Positions 16,663 through 25,245 are shown, counted from the stretch's first letter. The stretch is 64,000 bases of DNA from Mesobacillus campisalis (GCF_000986785.1 NZ_LAYY01000005.1:62001-126000); one strand, 5' to 3'. Notes: generated by a model not told the origin, from the letters alone. Numbers and translations: made by a program.

Positions 16663-18156
16663 CTATTTAACTACCGCACTAGCAGCCGCATACTTCGCCG
16701 CCTGCTCACCTGATACCTTCCCAAACACCGATCCGGACATCAAGCCAGAACCGCCTGGATAGTTTTTATAGAAGATGCCTCCGACCATTTCGCCGGCGGC
16801 AAACAGTCCCTGGATGGGCTCCTGGTTCTCACCAAGTACTTCTCCATTGGTGTTCACGTGAAGGCCGCCAAAGGCGAAGGTGATGCCGCATGTAACCGGG
16901 AACGCATAGAAAGGACCTTGTTCCACCCGCAGCGCCCAGTTCGTCTTCGCCGGAGAGATGCCCTTGGTGGACTTGCCGTCTTTTACCGACGGATTGTATT
17001 CACCGTCCTGGACACTATCATTGTATTCCGCGATCGTCTGCAAAAACTGCTCTTTGTTGACAGGAAGCTGCTCAACCAGCTGTTCAAGAGTGTCAGCTTC
17101 ATAGACAGTAGCTTCCTCAAGATTGTATTCCTTGCGCAGCAGCGGCCGCACCTGGGAATCGAAAATCTGATAGGCAACATGTCCCGGCTGCTTTAGAATT
17201 TCGCGGCCATATTTGGCGTAGGTGTAGTTTCGGAAGTCCGCGCCTTCATCGACAAAGCGGTAGCCGTCCTTGTTCAGCATGATGCCTAGCGGGTAGGAAT
17301 GCTTTTTGAAAATATCGCCCGGCTTGGTGAAATCGCCCACCTTCGGAACATTCGCATCGGTACCGATGGAATGGCAGCCGGCCCACTCGCCAAAGGTCTG
17401 GGCCCCAACTTCTGTCGCCATTTTCAGGCCGTCACCGGTATTGAACTCGGTGCCGCGTACAATCGCCGCTTCCCACTCGGATCCTAGATGTTTCGAACGC
17501 ATCTCCTTGTTGGCCTCGAAGCTTCCGCAGGCAAGCAGGACACTTTTCGCCTCGATGGTGATTTCCTGGCCTTGTTTCTGAACGGCCACTCCCGTAATCC
17601 TGTTTTCATTGGTGACCAGTTTTGTAGCTTCCGCCTCATACCAGACGTCAATGCCAACTTCCTTGGCGCGCTGGAAGAGGGCCCGCATCAGGCCGATGCC
17701 TTTTTCCTTCGTTTTGACAGGAAGTCCGCCCCAGAAGTGGATTTTATCATCTTTCTTAAAAGACTGGTTGTCATAGTTCAGCTCGAATTCCACGCCTTGC
17801 TCCCGCATCCAGACGATGGTTTCATACGATTTGGAGACCAGCTGAGTGGCGAGCTCAGGCTGGCTTTGCACCTCGGTTACCCTCATCAGGTCATCATAAT
17901 AATCGGAAGCACTGTATTCCGGCATCACGAGGGTGCTTGCTTCTTCATCCGACAGTTCCGGCATGATCTTCCTGATGGCATCCAGATCATTGTAGGCAGT
18001 GCGGATCGCTCCATCGGTAAAAAATGAATTGCCGCCGCGCTTGTGTTCAGGCCCTTTTTCCAGAACTAGTACACTCGCTCCGTTTTCCTTAGCCGAAATG
18101 GCGGCGCACAGCGCTGCGTTCCCGGCTCCTACGACTACCACATCATATTTAGACAA
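16663..18156 (-). CDS. tcuA: FAD-dependent tricarballylate dehydrogenase-like flavoprotein
   Basis: A 497-residue protein of the fumarate reductase/succinate dehydrogenase flavoprotein superfamily. It has a dinucleotide fold (VVVVGAGNAALCAAISAKEN, residues 5-24), RGGNSFFTDGAIRTAYND near 41 and a C-terminal GGIFYKNYPGGSGLMSGSVFG, matching TcuA. TcuA oxidises tricarballylate to cis-aconitate. The start is a TTG 7 nt after GAGGAGG. It is transcribed away from a LysR-type gene, as with tcuR in Salmonella, but no tcuB electron-transfer partner or tcuC carrier is adjacent. The tctCBA and SLC13 permeases nearby could supply the substrate. Confidence 0.82.
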   Translation of the reverse strand: MSKYDVVVVGAGNAALCAAISAKENGASVLVLEKGPEHKRGGNSFFTDGAIRTAYNDLDAIRKIMPELSDEEASTLVMPEYSASDYYDDLMRVTEVQSQPELATQLVSKSYETIVWMREQGVEFELNYDNQSFKKDDKIHFWGGLPVKTKEKGIGLMRALFQRAKEVGIDVWYEAEATKLVTNENRITGVAVQKQGQEITIEAKSVLLACGSFEANKEMRSKHLGSEWEAAIVRGTEFNTGDGLKMATEVGAQTFGEWAGCHSIGTDANVPKVGDFTKPGDIFKKHSYPLGIMLNKDGYRFVDEGADFRNYTYAKYGREILKQPGHVAYQIFDSQVRPLLRKEYNLEEATVYEADTLEQLVEQLPVNKEQFLQTIAEYNDSVQDGEYNPSVKDGKSTKGISPAKTNWALRVEQGPFYAFPVTCGITFAFGGLHVNTNGEVLGENQEPIQGLFAAGEMVGGIFYKNYPGGSGLMSGSVFGKVSGEQAAKYAAASAVVK

Positions 18157-18240
18157 GTGAGTTCCTCCTCAAAATTATATATGTATTTTTACTATTTACA
18201 TCTTTATTTTATTGGTAATATTGATATAAATAAAATATTG

Positions 18241-18266
18241 ATATTTTATGATTTTCGATAAAATAT
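18241..18266. promoter_or_regulatory. Palindrome in the tcuA-lysR divergent control region
   Basis: ATATTTTAT (18241-18249) and ATAAAATAT (18258-18266) are perfect inverted 9-mers 8 bp apart in the 137-bp intergenic region. LysR-type regulators bind dyads of this spacing between divergent genes, so this is a candidate operator. The region is very AT-rich, which lowers the significance. Confidence 0.5.
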
Positions 18267-18293
18267 TTTTATGACTAGGGGGGAGGGGCACTA

Positions 18294-19166
18294 ATGGACG
18301 AGAAAGACTGGCGCATGCTCCAGGTCATCCATCAGGAACGGAATATCACCAAGGCAGCGGAACAGCTGTACATCTCACAGCCTTCGCTGACCTACAGGAT
18401 CAAGCAGCTGGAGCGGGAATTCGGCGTCAAAATTCTGTCGCGCAAAAAGCGGGGGGTCGATTTCACAGCAGAAGGCGAGTACTTGGTAGCATATGCGGAG
18501 AACATGCTTCGGCAATTGAGGGAGACGAAAGACTATCTGAATAACCTTGACCATACCATTAAAGGAACCTTAAGGCTCGGGGTCTCGCAAACGTATGCTA
18601 GGTATGAACTTCCCCAGGTGCTGGCACAGTTTTTGGCACAGGATCCCGAAGTGGATCTTGATGTGAGAACAGGGTACAGCCTCGAAGTGCTGCAAATGAT
18701 GCAGCAGGAAGAAGTCAGCATCGGCATTGTCCGCGACCCATATGACTGGAAGGGGCCCAAGGCGTTGATGGGGGACGAGGGGATCTATCTTGTTTCAAAA
18801 GATGAAATCGATATGGAGATGCTGCCTTACCTGCCAAGAATTGATTACCGGACGGACCTTTCCTTGAAAAACAGGATCGACAAGTGGTGGAAGGGAACCT
18901 TCGAGCTGCCCCCGAAAGTCGCGATGAGAGTCGACCTCATTGACACATGCCGGGAAATGGTGCACCAAGGATTGGGATACGCGATTTTGCCTGAAATCTG
19001 TTTAAAAGACAGCAGCGACCTGCATCGGTATGAACTTAAGATCGGCGATGAGAAACTGACACGCCAAACATGGCTGCTGTTTGATGAAAACTCCTCCGAT
19101 CTTTCGGTGGTAGATGCTTTTATTGGGTTTATTCAGGGGCGTGGAAGAGGAGAAGCGCAATCATAA
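18294..19166 (+). CDS. LysR-type transcriptional regulator, TcuR-like by context
   Basis: A 290-residue LTTR. The N-terminal wHTH (EERNITKAAEQLYISQPSLTYRIKQLE region, about 12-38) is followed by a type-2 periplasmic-binding-like effector domain (about 90-285). It is divergent from the tcuA-like gene, the classical LTTR layout, so it probably activates that gene in response to a tricarboxylate. The start is an ATG behind GGGGAGGGG. Confidence 0.87.
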   Translation: MDEKDWRMLQVIHQERNITKAAEQLYISQPSLTYRIKQLEREFGVKILSRKKRGVDFTAEGEYLVAYAENMLRQLRETKDYLNNLDHTIKGTLRLGVSQTYARYELPQVLAQFLAQDPEVDLDVRTGYSLEVLQMMQQEEVSIGIVRDPYDWKGPKALMGDEGIYLVSKDEIDMEMLPYLPRIDYRTDLSLKNRIDKWWKGTFELPPKVAMRVDLIDTCREMVHQGLGYAILPEICLKDSSDLHRYELKIGDEKLTRQTWLLFDENSSDLSVVDAFIGFIQGRGRGEAQS

Positions 19167-19174
19167 TAGGCGCT

Positions 19175-19425
19175 GTGCACAGGGTGGACACAGGTTTATG
19201 CAATCCTGCCAATAATTGATGCAATAACTTCAATAATTGATGCAATCCATTCAATAATTGAAGCAATTCCCAAGATGATTGATGCAATCCCCCAACCCGG
19301 GGCCGGGGGAAGTGCGCAGAACCCCCGATTTCCCCCTCCACAGGTAAGTTCAAACCCAAAATGACCTATTTCCACCAAACCCACGGCTACAAAGCGAGCC
19401 CGGTTTGATAGGAATAGGTCATTAA
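19175..19425 (+). repeat. Dispersed intergenic element, copy D
   Basis: GGACACAGGTTTATGCAATC, 21-bp units every 21 bp from 19212, a CCCGGGGCCGGGGGAAGTGC middle, and a hairpin of AATGACCTATTTCC...CCAAACC against GGTTTGATAGGAATAGGTCA. First unit of a second tandem dimer. Confidence 0.87.
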
Positions 19426-19489
19426 TCTGTTAAAACAAGGTTTAAAGCTTCATATGGGTGCATCAGACAATACGATGTGACCCAATGTC

Positions 19490-19735
19490 ACAGGCCGGAC
19501 ACAGGTTTATGCAATCCCTGCAATAATCGATGCAATAACTTCAATAATTAATGCAATCCACTCAATAATTGATGCAATAACCACAACCAATGATGCAATC
19601 CTTCAATCCGGGGCCGGGGGAAGTGCGCAGAATCCCCCATTTCTCGCTGCACAAGCAAGTTCTAAACCAAAAATGACCTATTTCCATCAACCCCACGGCC
19701 CGCAGTGAGCCTGGTTTAATAGAAATAGGTCATTT
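19490..19735 (+). repeat. Dispersed intergenic element, copy E
   Basis: Its GGACACAGG at 19497 is 311 bp after the copy-D equivalent at 19186, the same period as at the 8500 locus. The same order of 21-bp units, GC-rich middle and GACCTATTT/AAATAGGTC hairpin is kept. The rest of the 19167-19952 gap shows no gene beyond the terminator at 19915. Confidence 0.87.
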
Positions 19736-19914
19736 ATCTTTTAAAATAAGATTAGAAGCTTCTAAAAGTCCGTACACCAGCCAATGGATGCCCGACGCTA
19801 CTAAAAAGCAAATAGATTTGTGTCGCAAAAAATGACAAAAAACTTACATACCCACAGAAAACAAAGAATGTTGTCGAAAGAGTTTAATAGGGAAGCAAGG
19901 AAGGGTATGCAAAG

Positions 19915-19950
19915 CAAAAAGACACCTTGCAAGCAAGGTGCCTCATCAGA
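19915..19950 (-). terminator. Terminator of the LysM/P60 hydrolase gene
   Basis: On the minus strand, GGCACCTTGC pairs with GCAAGGTGTC around a short loop and is followed by TTTTTGC, directly after the stop codon. Confidence 0.88.
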
Positions 19951-19952
19951 AA

Positions 19953-21053
19953 CTAGTAAAGTCTCTTATAGCTGTCAAAATGCTTTTTGTAATACGTATC
20001 GTTCACACTGGTAATCCGCACGCCGCTGTTGTCGGCGTGGATGAATTGGTTGTTGCCGATGTAGATGCCCATATGCGAGATGCCTTTTTTATAGGTGCCT
20101 TCAAAGAAGACGAGGTCGCCTGGCTGCGGCTTGTCCACGTAGTAGGACCGGTTGAAGTAGCCTTCAGCCGATGTACGCGGCAGGTTCTTGCCTGCTTTCT
20201 GGAACACGTAATAAATGTAACCGCTGCAATCGAATCCTGATGGCGTAGATCCGCCCCAAACATACTTGGTGCCGATATGCGATTTTGCTTCGGCGATTAG
20301 CTTGCTTACCTGGCTGGAACCTGTGCTGGCTTGGACCACTGTGGATGTTTGGCCTGCCGTTTTTGCAGGAGTGGACGAGACAACAGGCGTTTGTCCAGAA
20401 ACCTTTAGGGTTTTGCCGGCATAAATTATATGAGAGTTCAAATTGTTCAAAGACATCAGCTCGGCCAGACTCATCTTATGCTGCAGGGCGATCTTGCTTA
20501 ATGTATCGCCTGGCTTGATGGTGTACACGGAAGACTGGGCAGGTGCAGCAGCAGGCTGTGACGGTGCTGGCGGCGCTGCAACGGGCTGTACCGGCTGGGA
20601 AGGAACCTGCTCCTGGCTTGGCTTGGAAACCGCAAAAACCTGTCCAGGGAAAATCAAATCAGAGTTCAGATTATTCCAGGCCTTCAAGTTGGCCAGGGAT
20701 ATACTATGTTTTGCGGCAATCCCACTCAAGGTGTCGCCGCTGACCACTCTATATGTAGTAGCCTTTGGTGCACTTTGGGCAGTTGCTGAAGTAGTGGCCT
20801 TTGTGCTTGCAATTGACGCTGCGCTTGCAGTGGAGGCCGGCTGGCTCGCTACCTTCAGCTTTTGATTCACAAAAATCAGGTCGGAGCTTAACCCGTTCCA
20901 TTTTTTCAAGTCTGCTACTTTCGTATTATGCTTGATGGCGATGTGGGAGAGGGTATCTCCTTTTTTTACGGTGTATGTATCAGCGAAAACATTCGTGGCA
21001 AATGTGGACGACAGGACCGCAGCCGTGGCTAGGGCGGTGACTTTTTTCTTCAT
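19953..21053 (-). CDS. LysM-NlpC/P60 cell-wall D,L-endopeptidase
   Basis: A 366-residue secreted protein. A signal peptide ends near AFATNVFA, then three LysM domains begin at about residues 25, 95 and 170 ([33 protein letters not shown]) with Ala/Pro/Ser-rich linkers. A C-terminal NlpC/P60 domain (about 250-366) has the catalytic Cys in [12 protein letters not shown] and His in SHMGIYIG. It cleaves peptidoglycan stem peptides at the wall, like LytE, LytF or CwlS; which of these it matches is not clear. The ATG at 21053 is preferred over an in-frame GTG at 21068 that abuts the GAGGAG site. Confidence 0.88.
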   Translation of the reverse strand: MKKKVTALATAAVLSSTFATNVFADTYTVKKGDTLSHIAIKHNTKVADLKKWNGLSSDLIFVNQKLKVASQPASTASAASIASTKATTSATAQSAPKATTYRVVSGDTLSGIAAKHSISLANLKAWNNLNSDLIFPGQVFAVSKPSQEQVPSQPVQPVAAPPAPSQPAAAPAQSSVYTIKPGDTLSKIALQHKMSLAELMSLNNLNSHIIYAGKTLKVSGQTPVVSSTPAKTAGQTSTVVQASTGSSQVSKLIAEAKSHIGTKYVWGGSTPSGFDCSGYIYYVFQKAGKNLPRTSAEGYFNRSYYVDKPQPGDLVFFEGTYKKGISHMGIYIGNNQFIHADNSGVRITSVNDTYYKKHFDSYKRLY

Positions 21054-21186
21054 TTTTTGATCATTCACTCCTCTGGCGACATTTAAAGTATCTACATTTT
21101 ACCATATGAGGATATACGTGGGGGCTAAATTCCGTCAATTTCTATTAAATTAACAAAAAATTTTCAGAGAATTAACTGGAAAACTA

Positions 21187-21215
21187 TTTACATTTACTTA
21201 GCCAGCGACTAGAAT
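21187..21215 (+). promoter_or_regulatory. Promoter of the 51-aa protein gene
   Basis: TTTACA (21187-21192), a 17-bp spacer and TAGAAT (21210-21215), about 30 bp before the start codon. Confidence 0.7.
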
Positions 21216-21246
21216 GATGTCATAAAATAGGGGAGGATTAGGAGAA

Positions 21247-21402
21247 TTGGAGAAAAAGAAAAACGAGGTCAACTTCTCTCAAGAGCAGTTCTTCGATCTT
21301 ATGAAGCGATTTTATGAAAAAGGAATCAAGGAAGAAGAAATCACCGTCAAGAAATGGCTGGACGAGTTCAAGCTTGGCATTCAGAATGCCACGGGGAAAT
21401 AA
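21247..21402 (+). CDS. Small charged protein, 51 aa, unknown function
   Basis: A TTG start at 21247 behind GGGGAGGA (9 nt) opens a 51-residue frame starting MEKKKNEVNFSQEQFFDLMK and ending LGIQNATGK. The protein is soluble, helical and charged, with an aromatic pattern (FF, FYEKGI, KWLDEF) suggesting a helical hairpin. Its own promoter and strong terminator frame it tightly, which argues for a real gene. I do not recognise the family. Confidence 0.75.
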   Translation: MEKKKNEVNFSQEQFFDLMKRFYEKGIKEEEITVKKWLDEFKLGIQNATGK

Positions 21403-21405
21403 ACA

Positions 21406-21450
21406 GGGGCGCCAGGGATCACATCATGATTCCTGGCGCTTTTTTTTAAA
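21406..21450 (+). terminator. Terminator of the 51-aa protein gene
   Basis: GCGCCAGGGATCA and TGATTCCTGGCGC form a long stem with one G-T wobble, followed by TTTTTTT. Confidence 0.92.
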
Positions 21451-21511
21451 ATTAAACGTTTTCTGCTATCTGCCGATAATAAACATGGGGCATTCCCTTA
21501 GATGGGAATAT

Positions 21512-21592
21512 GCAATGGCAAAATCACTGAAAAGTGGTGACGCAAAGCTATAGGGGCCTCCGTGAACCACAAGGCCAGCCAGCTGCCATCAA
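21512..21592 (+). ncRNA. c-di-GMP-I (GEMM) riboswitch, copy 1
   Basis: It shows the GEMM-I blocks: GGCAAAATCACTGAAAAGTG with a GAAA tetraloop, GACGCAAAGC, then a GGGGCC arm and closing GGCCAGCCAGCTGCC. P1 pairs ATGGCA with TGCCAT. The class binds c-di-GMP. A GCCTCC sequence inside the arm could pair with the AAAGGAG of the downstream peptide gene, suggesting translational control, but this is inference. Confidence 0.88.
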
Positions 21593-21612
21593 ATAGCAAA
21601 GGAGAATGTTTG

Positions 21613-21750
21613 ATGTCAAAAAGTTATTTCCTCACCCCGGAGGAGCGGTTTGTAAAAAAGAAAAGGGCCAAAGCCTTGCTTTATGTCTCTTTCTTTTTGG
21701 TGACCATCTTCCTTAGTGCGATCATGACGGTTGCAGCCAATTCATTGTAA
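21613..21750 (+). CDS. 45-aa single-pass membrane peptide, paralogue 1
   Basis: The 45-residue product begins MSKSYFLTPEERFVKKKRAK and ends in a hydrophobic segment (residues 22-41) and AANSL. It has a cytosolic basic N-terminus and one transmembrane helix. AAAGGAG lies 8 nt before the ATG; a longer in-frame ORF running through the riboswitch is rejected. It lies directly downstream of a c-di-GMP aptamer, so expression should follow the motile/sessile switch. The function is unknown. The near-identical paralogue at 22117 supports that it is a real gene. Confidence 0.85.
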   Translation: MSKSYFLTPEERFVKKKRAKALLYVSFFLVTIFLSAIMTVAANSL

Positions 21751-21751
21751 A

Positions 21752-21793
21752 AGAAGCGGTGCCTGAAACATAAAGGCATCGCTTCTTTCTTTA
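21752..21793 (+). terminator. Terminator of peptide gene 1
   Basis: AAGAAGCGGTGCCT pairs with AGGCATCGCTTCTT, followed by TCTTT. Confidence 0.88.
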
Positions 21794-22017
21794 AAAAAGC
21801 ACCATAGTGCCAAAACAGTTAAAATTTTAAAAAACATATATCGTGACCAAAGTACGGGAAGTCTTATTACCCTATTTTCAACCTGTTAAACTGGTCAATG
21901 AGGATTATTTAGCGGGGACATAATAGCACTAAACAGCAAAATACCTACTTTTTTACCAAGGCAAAAGACGGTGTCGCAAATCGTCGAATTCCATTATTAT
22001 GAATTTGTTACAAATTA

Positions 22018-22092
22018 AAGGCAAAGCCATTGAAAAATGGCAACGCAAAGCTACAGGGGCCTCCGTGAACCCACAAGGCCAGCCAGCTGCCA
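22018..22092 (+). ncRNA. c-di-GMP-I (GEMM) riboswitch, copy 2
   Basis: GGCAAAGCCATTGAAAAATG (GAAA tetraloop), AACGCAAAGC, GGGGCCTCCG and GGCCAGCCAGCTGCC repeat the layout of the copy 506 bp upstream, with compensating changes in the tetraloop stem (GCCATT/AATGGC against ATCACT/AGTGGT). CCTCCG in the arm is perfectly complementary to CGGAGG, the ribosome site of the next gene. This supports ligand-controlled translation. Confidence 0.88.
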
Positions 22093-22116
22093 TCAAATAA
22101 CGGAGGAGAATGTTTG

Positions 22117-22254
22117 ATGCCAAGAAGTTACTTCCTAACCCCCGAGGAACGATTTGCAAAGAAGAGACGGGCCAAAGCCCTGCTTTATACTTCTTTCTTT
22201 TTACTGACCATCTTCCTTAGTGCGGTCATGACCATCGCAGCCAACCAATTGTAA
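22117..22254 (+). CDS. 45-aa single-pass membrane peptide, paralogue 2
   Basis: The product begins MPRSYFLTPEERFAKKRRAK, carries one hydrophobic helix (22-41) and ends AANQL. It differs from paralogue 1 at about ten conservative positions (VSFF/TSFF, AIMTV/AVMTI, NSL/NQL), with many silent changes at the DNA level, which indicates purifying selection. CGGAGGAG precedes the ATG by 8-9 nt. It is controlled by the second c-di-GMP riboswitch and ends at its own terminator. It lies upstream of the polysaccharide operon, itself a typical c-di-GMP target function. Confidence 0.87.
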   Translation: MPRSYFLTPEERFAKKRRAKALLYTSFFLLTIFLSAVMTIAANQL

Positions 22255-22256
22255 AA

Positions 22257-22291
22257 ATAGCGATTCCGTTCAGACGGAATCGCTTTTCTTC
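22257..22291 (+). terminator. Terminator of peptide gene 2
   Basis: AGCGATTCCGT pairs with ACGGAATCGCT around TCAG, followed by TTTTCTT. Confidence 0.92.
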
Positions 22292-22501
22292 TGTCCAGAT
22301 CCCCTTTTTATTCCGCAATAAAGTACTCCGCCAGACCATTTGGCCTTTAAAAGAGGGCCCTGTTCACTAGTTAAAATGTAAATACTTCCAATTTTAAAAT
22401 CCCCCTCCAAAAATACCAATACTAGGGTTACAATGTAGGCATTAGGAAATATTACGTATTTATTAAAATTATGACAATATACGGTAAAATTTACAAGGAA
22501 C

Positions 22502-22512
22502 TATGTTATAAT
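22502..22512 (+). promoter_or_regulatory. Extended -10 promoter of the polysaccharide operon
   Basis: TATG-T-TATAAT (22502-22512) is an extended -10 element. TTTACA at 22490 is too close (11 bp) to be its -35. Transcription from here would cross the long operon starting at 22549. The rest of 22292-22501 shows nothing I can support. Confidence 0.6.
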
Positions 22513-22548
22513 ACCCAGAGATTTGTATAAAAATAGGCGGAGGCTAGT

Positions 22549-23298
22549 ATGGAAGAAACAATCAGTTTAAAAGAATTGCTTCAGACCCTTAAAAAGCGGA
22601 TGGCCCTGATTTTGGCAATTACGTTAACGGCAGTCATTGTCTCAGGAGTGGTCAGCTTTTTCTTTTTGACGCCGATTTACCAGGCGTCGACACAAATTCT
22701 TGTGAACCAGAAGAACGACGAACAAGCGATGTATAATTCGAGTCAAGTGCAGACCAATTTGCAGCTGATCAACACGTATAGCGAAATCATCAAAAGCAAC
22801 AGGATCCTTGATATTGTTGCGGACGAATTGAACCTTGGACTAACGACAGAGGAACTCAAAGGCCAGATTACTGTCAGCAATCAAAATGAATCACAAGTTA
22901 TCAATATTTCCGTTCTGGACGAAAATCCCGACACAGCGGCGGACATTGCTAATACAGTCGCTAATGTATTCGCAAAGGAAGTCGTTCATATCATGAATGT
23001 CGATAACGTCTCCATTCTTGCAGAAGCAGCGGTAACAAATGGACAGGCGCCAGTCAAACCGCAGCCAGTCCTGAATATTGCGATTGCCCTTGTCGTGGGC
23101 TTGATGGCCGGCGTCGGCCTTGCCTTCCTGCTTGAATATCTTGATAACACGGTAAAGGATGAGCAGGATGTGGAACGTCAGCTCGAACTGCCAATCCTTG
23201 GCGTGATCTCGGTCATTGATGACAAGGCAATGGAAGAAATCAAGCATGGGCGTTCCGCGAGAAAAACGAAAGCGAGAGGTGAGACAGTTGGCTCTTAG
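22549..23298 (+). CDS. Wzz/CapA-type polysaccharide co-polymerase and BY-kinase modulator
   Basis: A 249-residue protein. It has a TM segment at about 20-40, an extracytoplasmic Wzz domain ([20 protein letters not shown] near 48), a second TM at about 170-190 and a short cytoplasmic tail. Such proteins (YwqC/TkmA, EpsA, CapA) regulate chain length and activate the partner tyrosine kinase, which starts inside its 3' end. The ribosome site is GGCGGAGG. Confidence 0.9.
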   Translation: MEETISLKELLQTLKKRMALILAITLTAVIVSGVVSFFFLTPIYQASTQILVNQKNDEQAMYNSSQVQTNLQLINTYSEIIKSNRILDIVADELNLGLTTEELKGQITVSNQNESQVINISVLDENPDTAADIANTVANVFAKEVVHIMNVDNVSILAEAAVTNGQAPVKPQPVLNIAIALVVGLMAGVGLAFLLEYLDNTVKDEQDVERQLELPILGVISVIDDKAMEEIKHGRSARKTKARGETVGS

Positions 23299-23986
23299 GA
23301 AAAAACAGAAACCTTCAATAGAACGGCGCAAACTGGTCACTTCCTTTGACCCGAAGTCACCCGTTTCCGAGCAATACCGGACCATCCGGACGAATATTGA
23401 ATTCTCGGCAGTGGACGAGGAAATTAAAACAATCATGGTCACGTCTGCCGGGCCAGGAGAAGGAAAGTCGACCACATCGGCCAATCTTGCTGTCGTGTTC
23501 GCGCAGCAGGAAAAGCGGGTGCTGCTTGTGGATGCCGATCTTCGGAAACCGACCACCCATTACACCTTCAACCAGACGAACACATTTGGATTGACGACCG
23601 TCCTGGCTGGCCAGATGGCATTAAAGGACGCGGTCAACACGACCAATGTCGATAATCTCGAAGTCCTGACGAGCGGGCCGATTGCTCCCAACCCGGCTGA
23701 GCTGATGGGATCGAAAAGCATGGAACGCTTCCTGAATGAAGCAAAAGAATCCTACGATGTCGTGATATTTGATACACCGCCGATCCTTGCGGTAACAGAC
23801 GCCCAGGTGCTCGCCAATAAATGCGACGGCACGGTATTGGTGCTTTACAGCGGGCGGACAGAGATGGAGGAAGCCTCCAGGGCGAAGGAATTATTGCAGT
23901 CTGCCAAAGGAAAGCTGCTTGGCGCAGTCCTTAACCATAAAAAGCTAGAGAACTCCGATTATTATTACTACTATGGTAAAAAGTAG
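23288..23986 (+). CDS. Bacterial tyrosine kinase (CpsD/CapB/PtkA family)
   Basis: A 232-residue BY-kinase. It has Walker A GPGEGKST (about residue 55), Walker A' [11 protein letters not shown] (about 78), Walker B VVIFDTPP (about 158) and a C-terminal autophosphorylation cluster YYYYY followed by GKK. It phosphorylates itself and sugar-nucleotide enzymes to tune polysaccharide export. The start is a TTG at 23288 inside the modulator gene (11-nt overlap), giving translational coupling. Confidence 0.92.
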   Translation: MALRKKQKPSIERRKLVTSFDPKSPVSEQYRTIRTNIEFSAVDEEIKTIMVTSAGPGEGKSTTSANLAVVFAQQEKRVLLVDADLRKPTTHYTFNQTNTFGLTTVLAGQMALKDAVNTTNVDNLEVLTSGPIAPNPAELMGSKSMERFLNEAKESYDVVIFDTPPILAVTDAQVLANKCDGTVLVLYSGRTEMEEASRAKELLQSAKGKLLGAVLNHKKLENSDYYYYYGKK

Positions 23987-24094
23987 GTCTTTCGACTCAA
24001 TTCGACAAAATACACCCTTTGACCTATTCGTGGGCCAATGGTAGCATTATATAAGTACTAATTTCCGACAACTTTGTGAAAAGGTGGAAGAGCG

Positions 24095-24859
24095 ATGATT
24101 GATATACATTGTCATATACTCCCAGGAATCGACGATGGTGCGCAAACCATCGAAGACAGCCTGGAAATGGCGAGACGGGCCGTCCAGGAAGGAATCACAG
24201 CAATCATCGCCACGCCGCATCACAATAAGGCTGGCTATGTAAACCCGAAAGAAGAGATTGTGAGGAAATGCAAAGAGCTGAATGACATCTTGCAATCTGA
24301 GAATCTCCCATTGGAGATCCTTCCGGGGCAAGAGCCAGCCATCGGCGGAGAATTAATTGAAGATTTCGAAAACAAACGGTTGCAAACATTAAATGGGACG
24401 CAATACCTGTTCGTTGAGATGCCTTCAAGCCAGGTGCCGCGCTATACCGAAAGGCTGCTGTTCGACTTGCAGCTGAAAGGCATTGTTCCCATCATCGTTC
24501 ATCCCGAACGGAACCGGGAGCTCCTGGAAAATCCCGAGCTGCTGTACCAGCTGGTGAAAAAAGGCGCACTCACGCAGCTGACAGCAGGAAGCCTGACAGG
24601 CCGCTTCGGCAAGAAGATCCGAACCTTTTCATTCGATATCTTGAACTCAAACCTTGTGCACCTGATTGCGTCGGATGCTCATAATATCACAACCCGTGCC
24701 TTTCATCTGCAAGCAGCCTATGAGGAAATCAAGAAGACCTACGGAACGGACATGCAGTATCTGTTCATGGAAAATGCCGAACTACTGGTGGAAGGACAAA
24801 ACATCTATAAAGAAATGCCACAACGTGTAAAGAAGAAAAAGTTTCTGGGAATCTTTTAA
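24095..24859 (+). CDS. PHP-type tyrosine-protein phosphatase (CpsB/YwqE family)
   Basis: A 254-residue metal-dependent phosphatase. The metal ligands of the PHP fold are seen as IDIHCHILPGIDDGA (residues 2-16), ATPHHNKAGY (about 40), the Glu of ILPGQEPAIGGE (about 78), IVHPERN (about 135) and ASDAHN (about 195). It dephosphorylates the BY-kinase. It lies 108 nt after the kinase with ribosome site AAAGGTGG. Confidence 0.92.
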   Translation: MIDIHCHILPGIDDGAQTIEDSLEMARRAVQEGITAIIATPHHNKAGYVNPKEEIVRKCKELNDILQSENLPLEILPGQEPAIGGELIEDFENKRLQTLNGTQYLFVEMPSSQVPRYTERLLFDLQLKGIVPIIVHPERNRELLENPELLYQLVKKGALTQLTAGSLTGRFGKKIRTFSFDILNSNLVHLIASDAHNITTRAFHLQAAYEEIKKTYGTDMQYLFMENAELLVEGQNIYKEMPQRVKKKKFLGIF

Positions 24860-24929
24860 ACCAACATGAGAATGACACACACCAAACTTTGAGACCACAT
24901 TAAAGGAATTTTCCACAAAACTTTAAACC

Positions 24930-25105
24930 GTTAAACCAAGCTGGGAATCACCAGCTTCAGGACAAAGGTCCTGACCGGCGATGTCTCCTATCCGTTATAA
25001 AAGGGGGTACTCGATCATGCTGTGGGATGCAGGAAATGCAGGCCTTAGACGCGCTTTGTCGTCGATAGCATGGTGTGAGGGCGGGTTAGATGCCCACTTT
25101 TAATT
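24930..25105 (+). ncRNA. Probable EAR (eps-associated RNA) antitermination element
   Basis: A GC-rich, structured stretch lies in a 386-bp gap between the kinase/phosphatase genes and the EpsC-like gene, where the EAR element sits between epsB and epsC in B. subtilis. Visible helices include GCTGG...CCAGC (24941-24957), AGGACAAAGGTCCT (24959-24972) and GTGTGAGGGCGGG further on. EAR promotes processive read-through of terminators inside the long eps operon. The assignment rests on location and general shape rather than a full structural match. Confidence 0.6.
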
Positions 25106-25118
25106 ATATTAAAAACAA

Positions 25119-25173
25119 AAAATATCTAATGAAAGCGCACGACAAACAGGTGTGGGTTTTCATTAGATATTTT
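25119..25173 (+). terminator. Long hairpin with T-run between EAR-like element and epsC-like gene
   Basis: AAAATATCTAATGAAA (25119-25134) pairs with TTTTCATTAGATATTTT (25157-25173), about 16 bp, followed by CTTTAT. It looks like an intrinsic terminator placed inside the operon, a natural target for EAR-type antitermination. Confidence 0.75.
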
Positions 25174-25245
25174 CTTTATAGGTTTGTTTACTAGGTTAAC
25201 AAAGTAATTGTTTGTATTTGTACATAACCAAAAGGAGGAAAAGAA

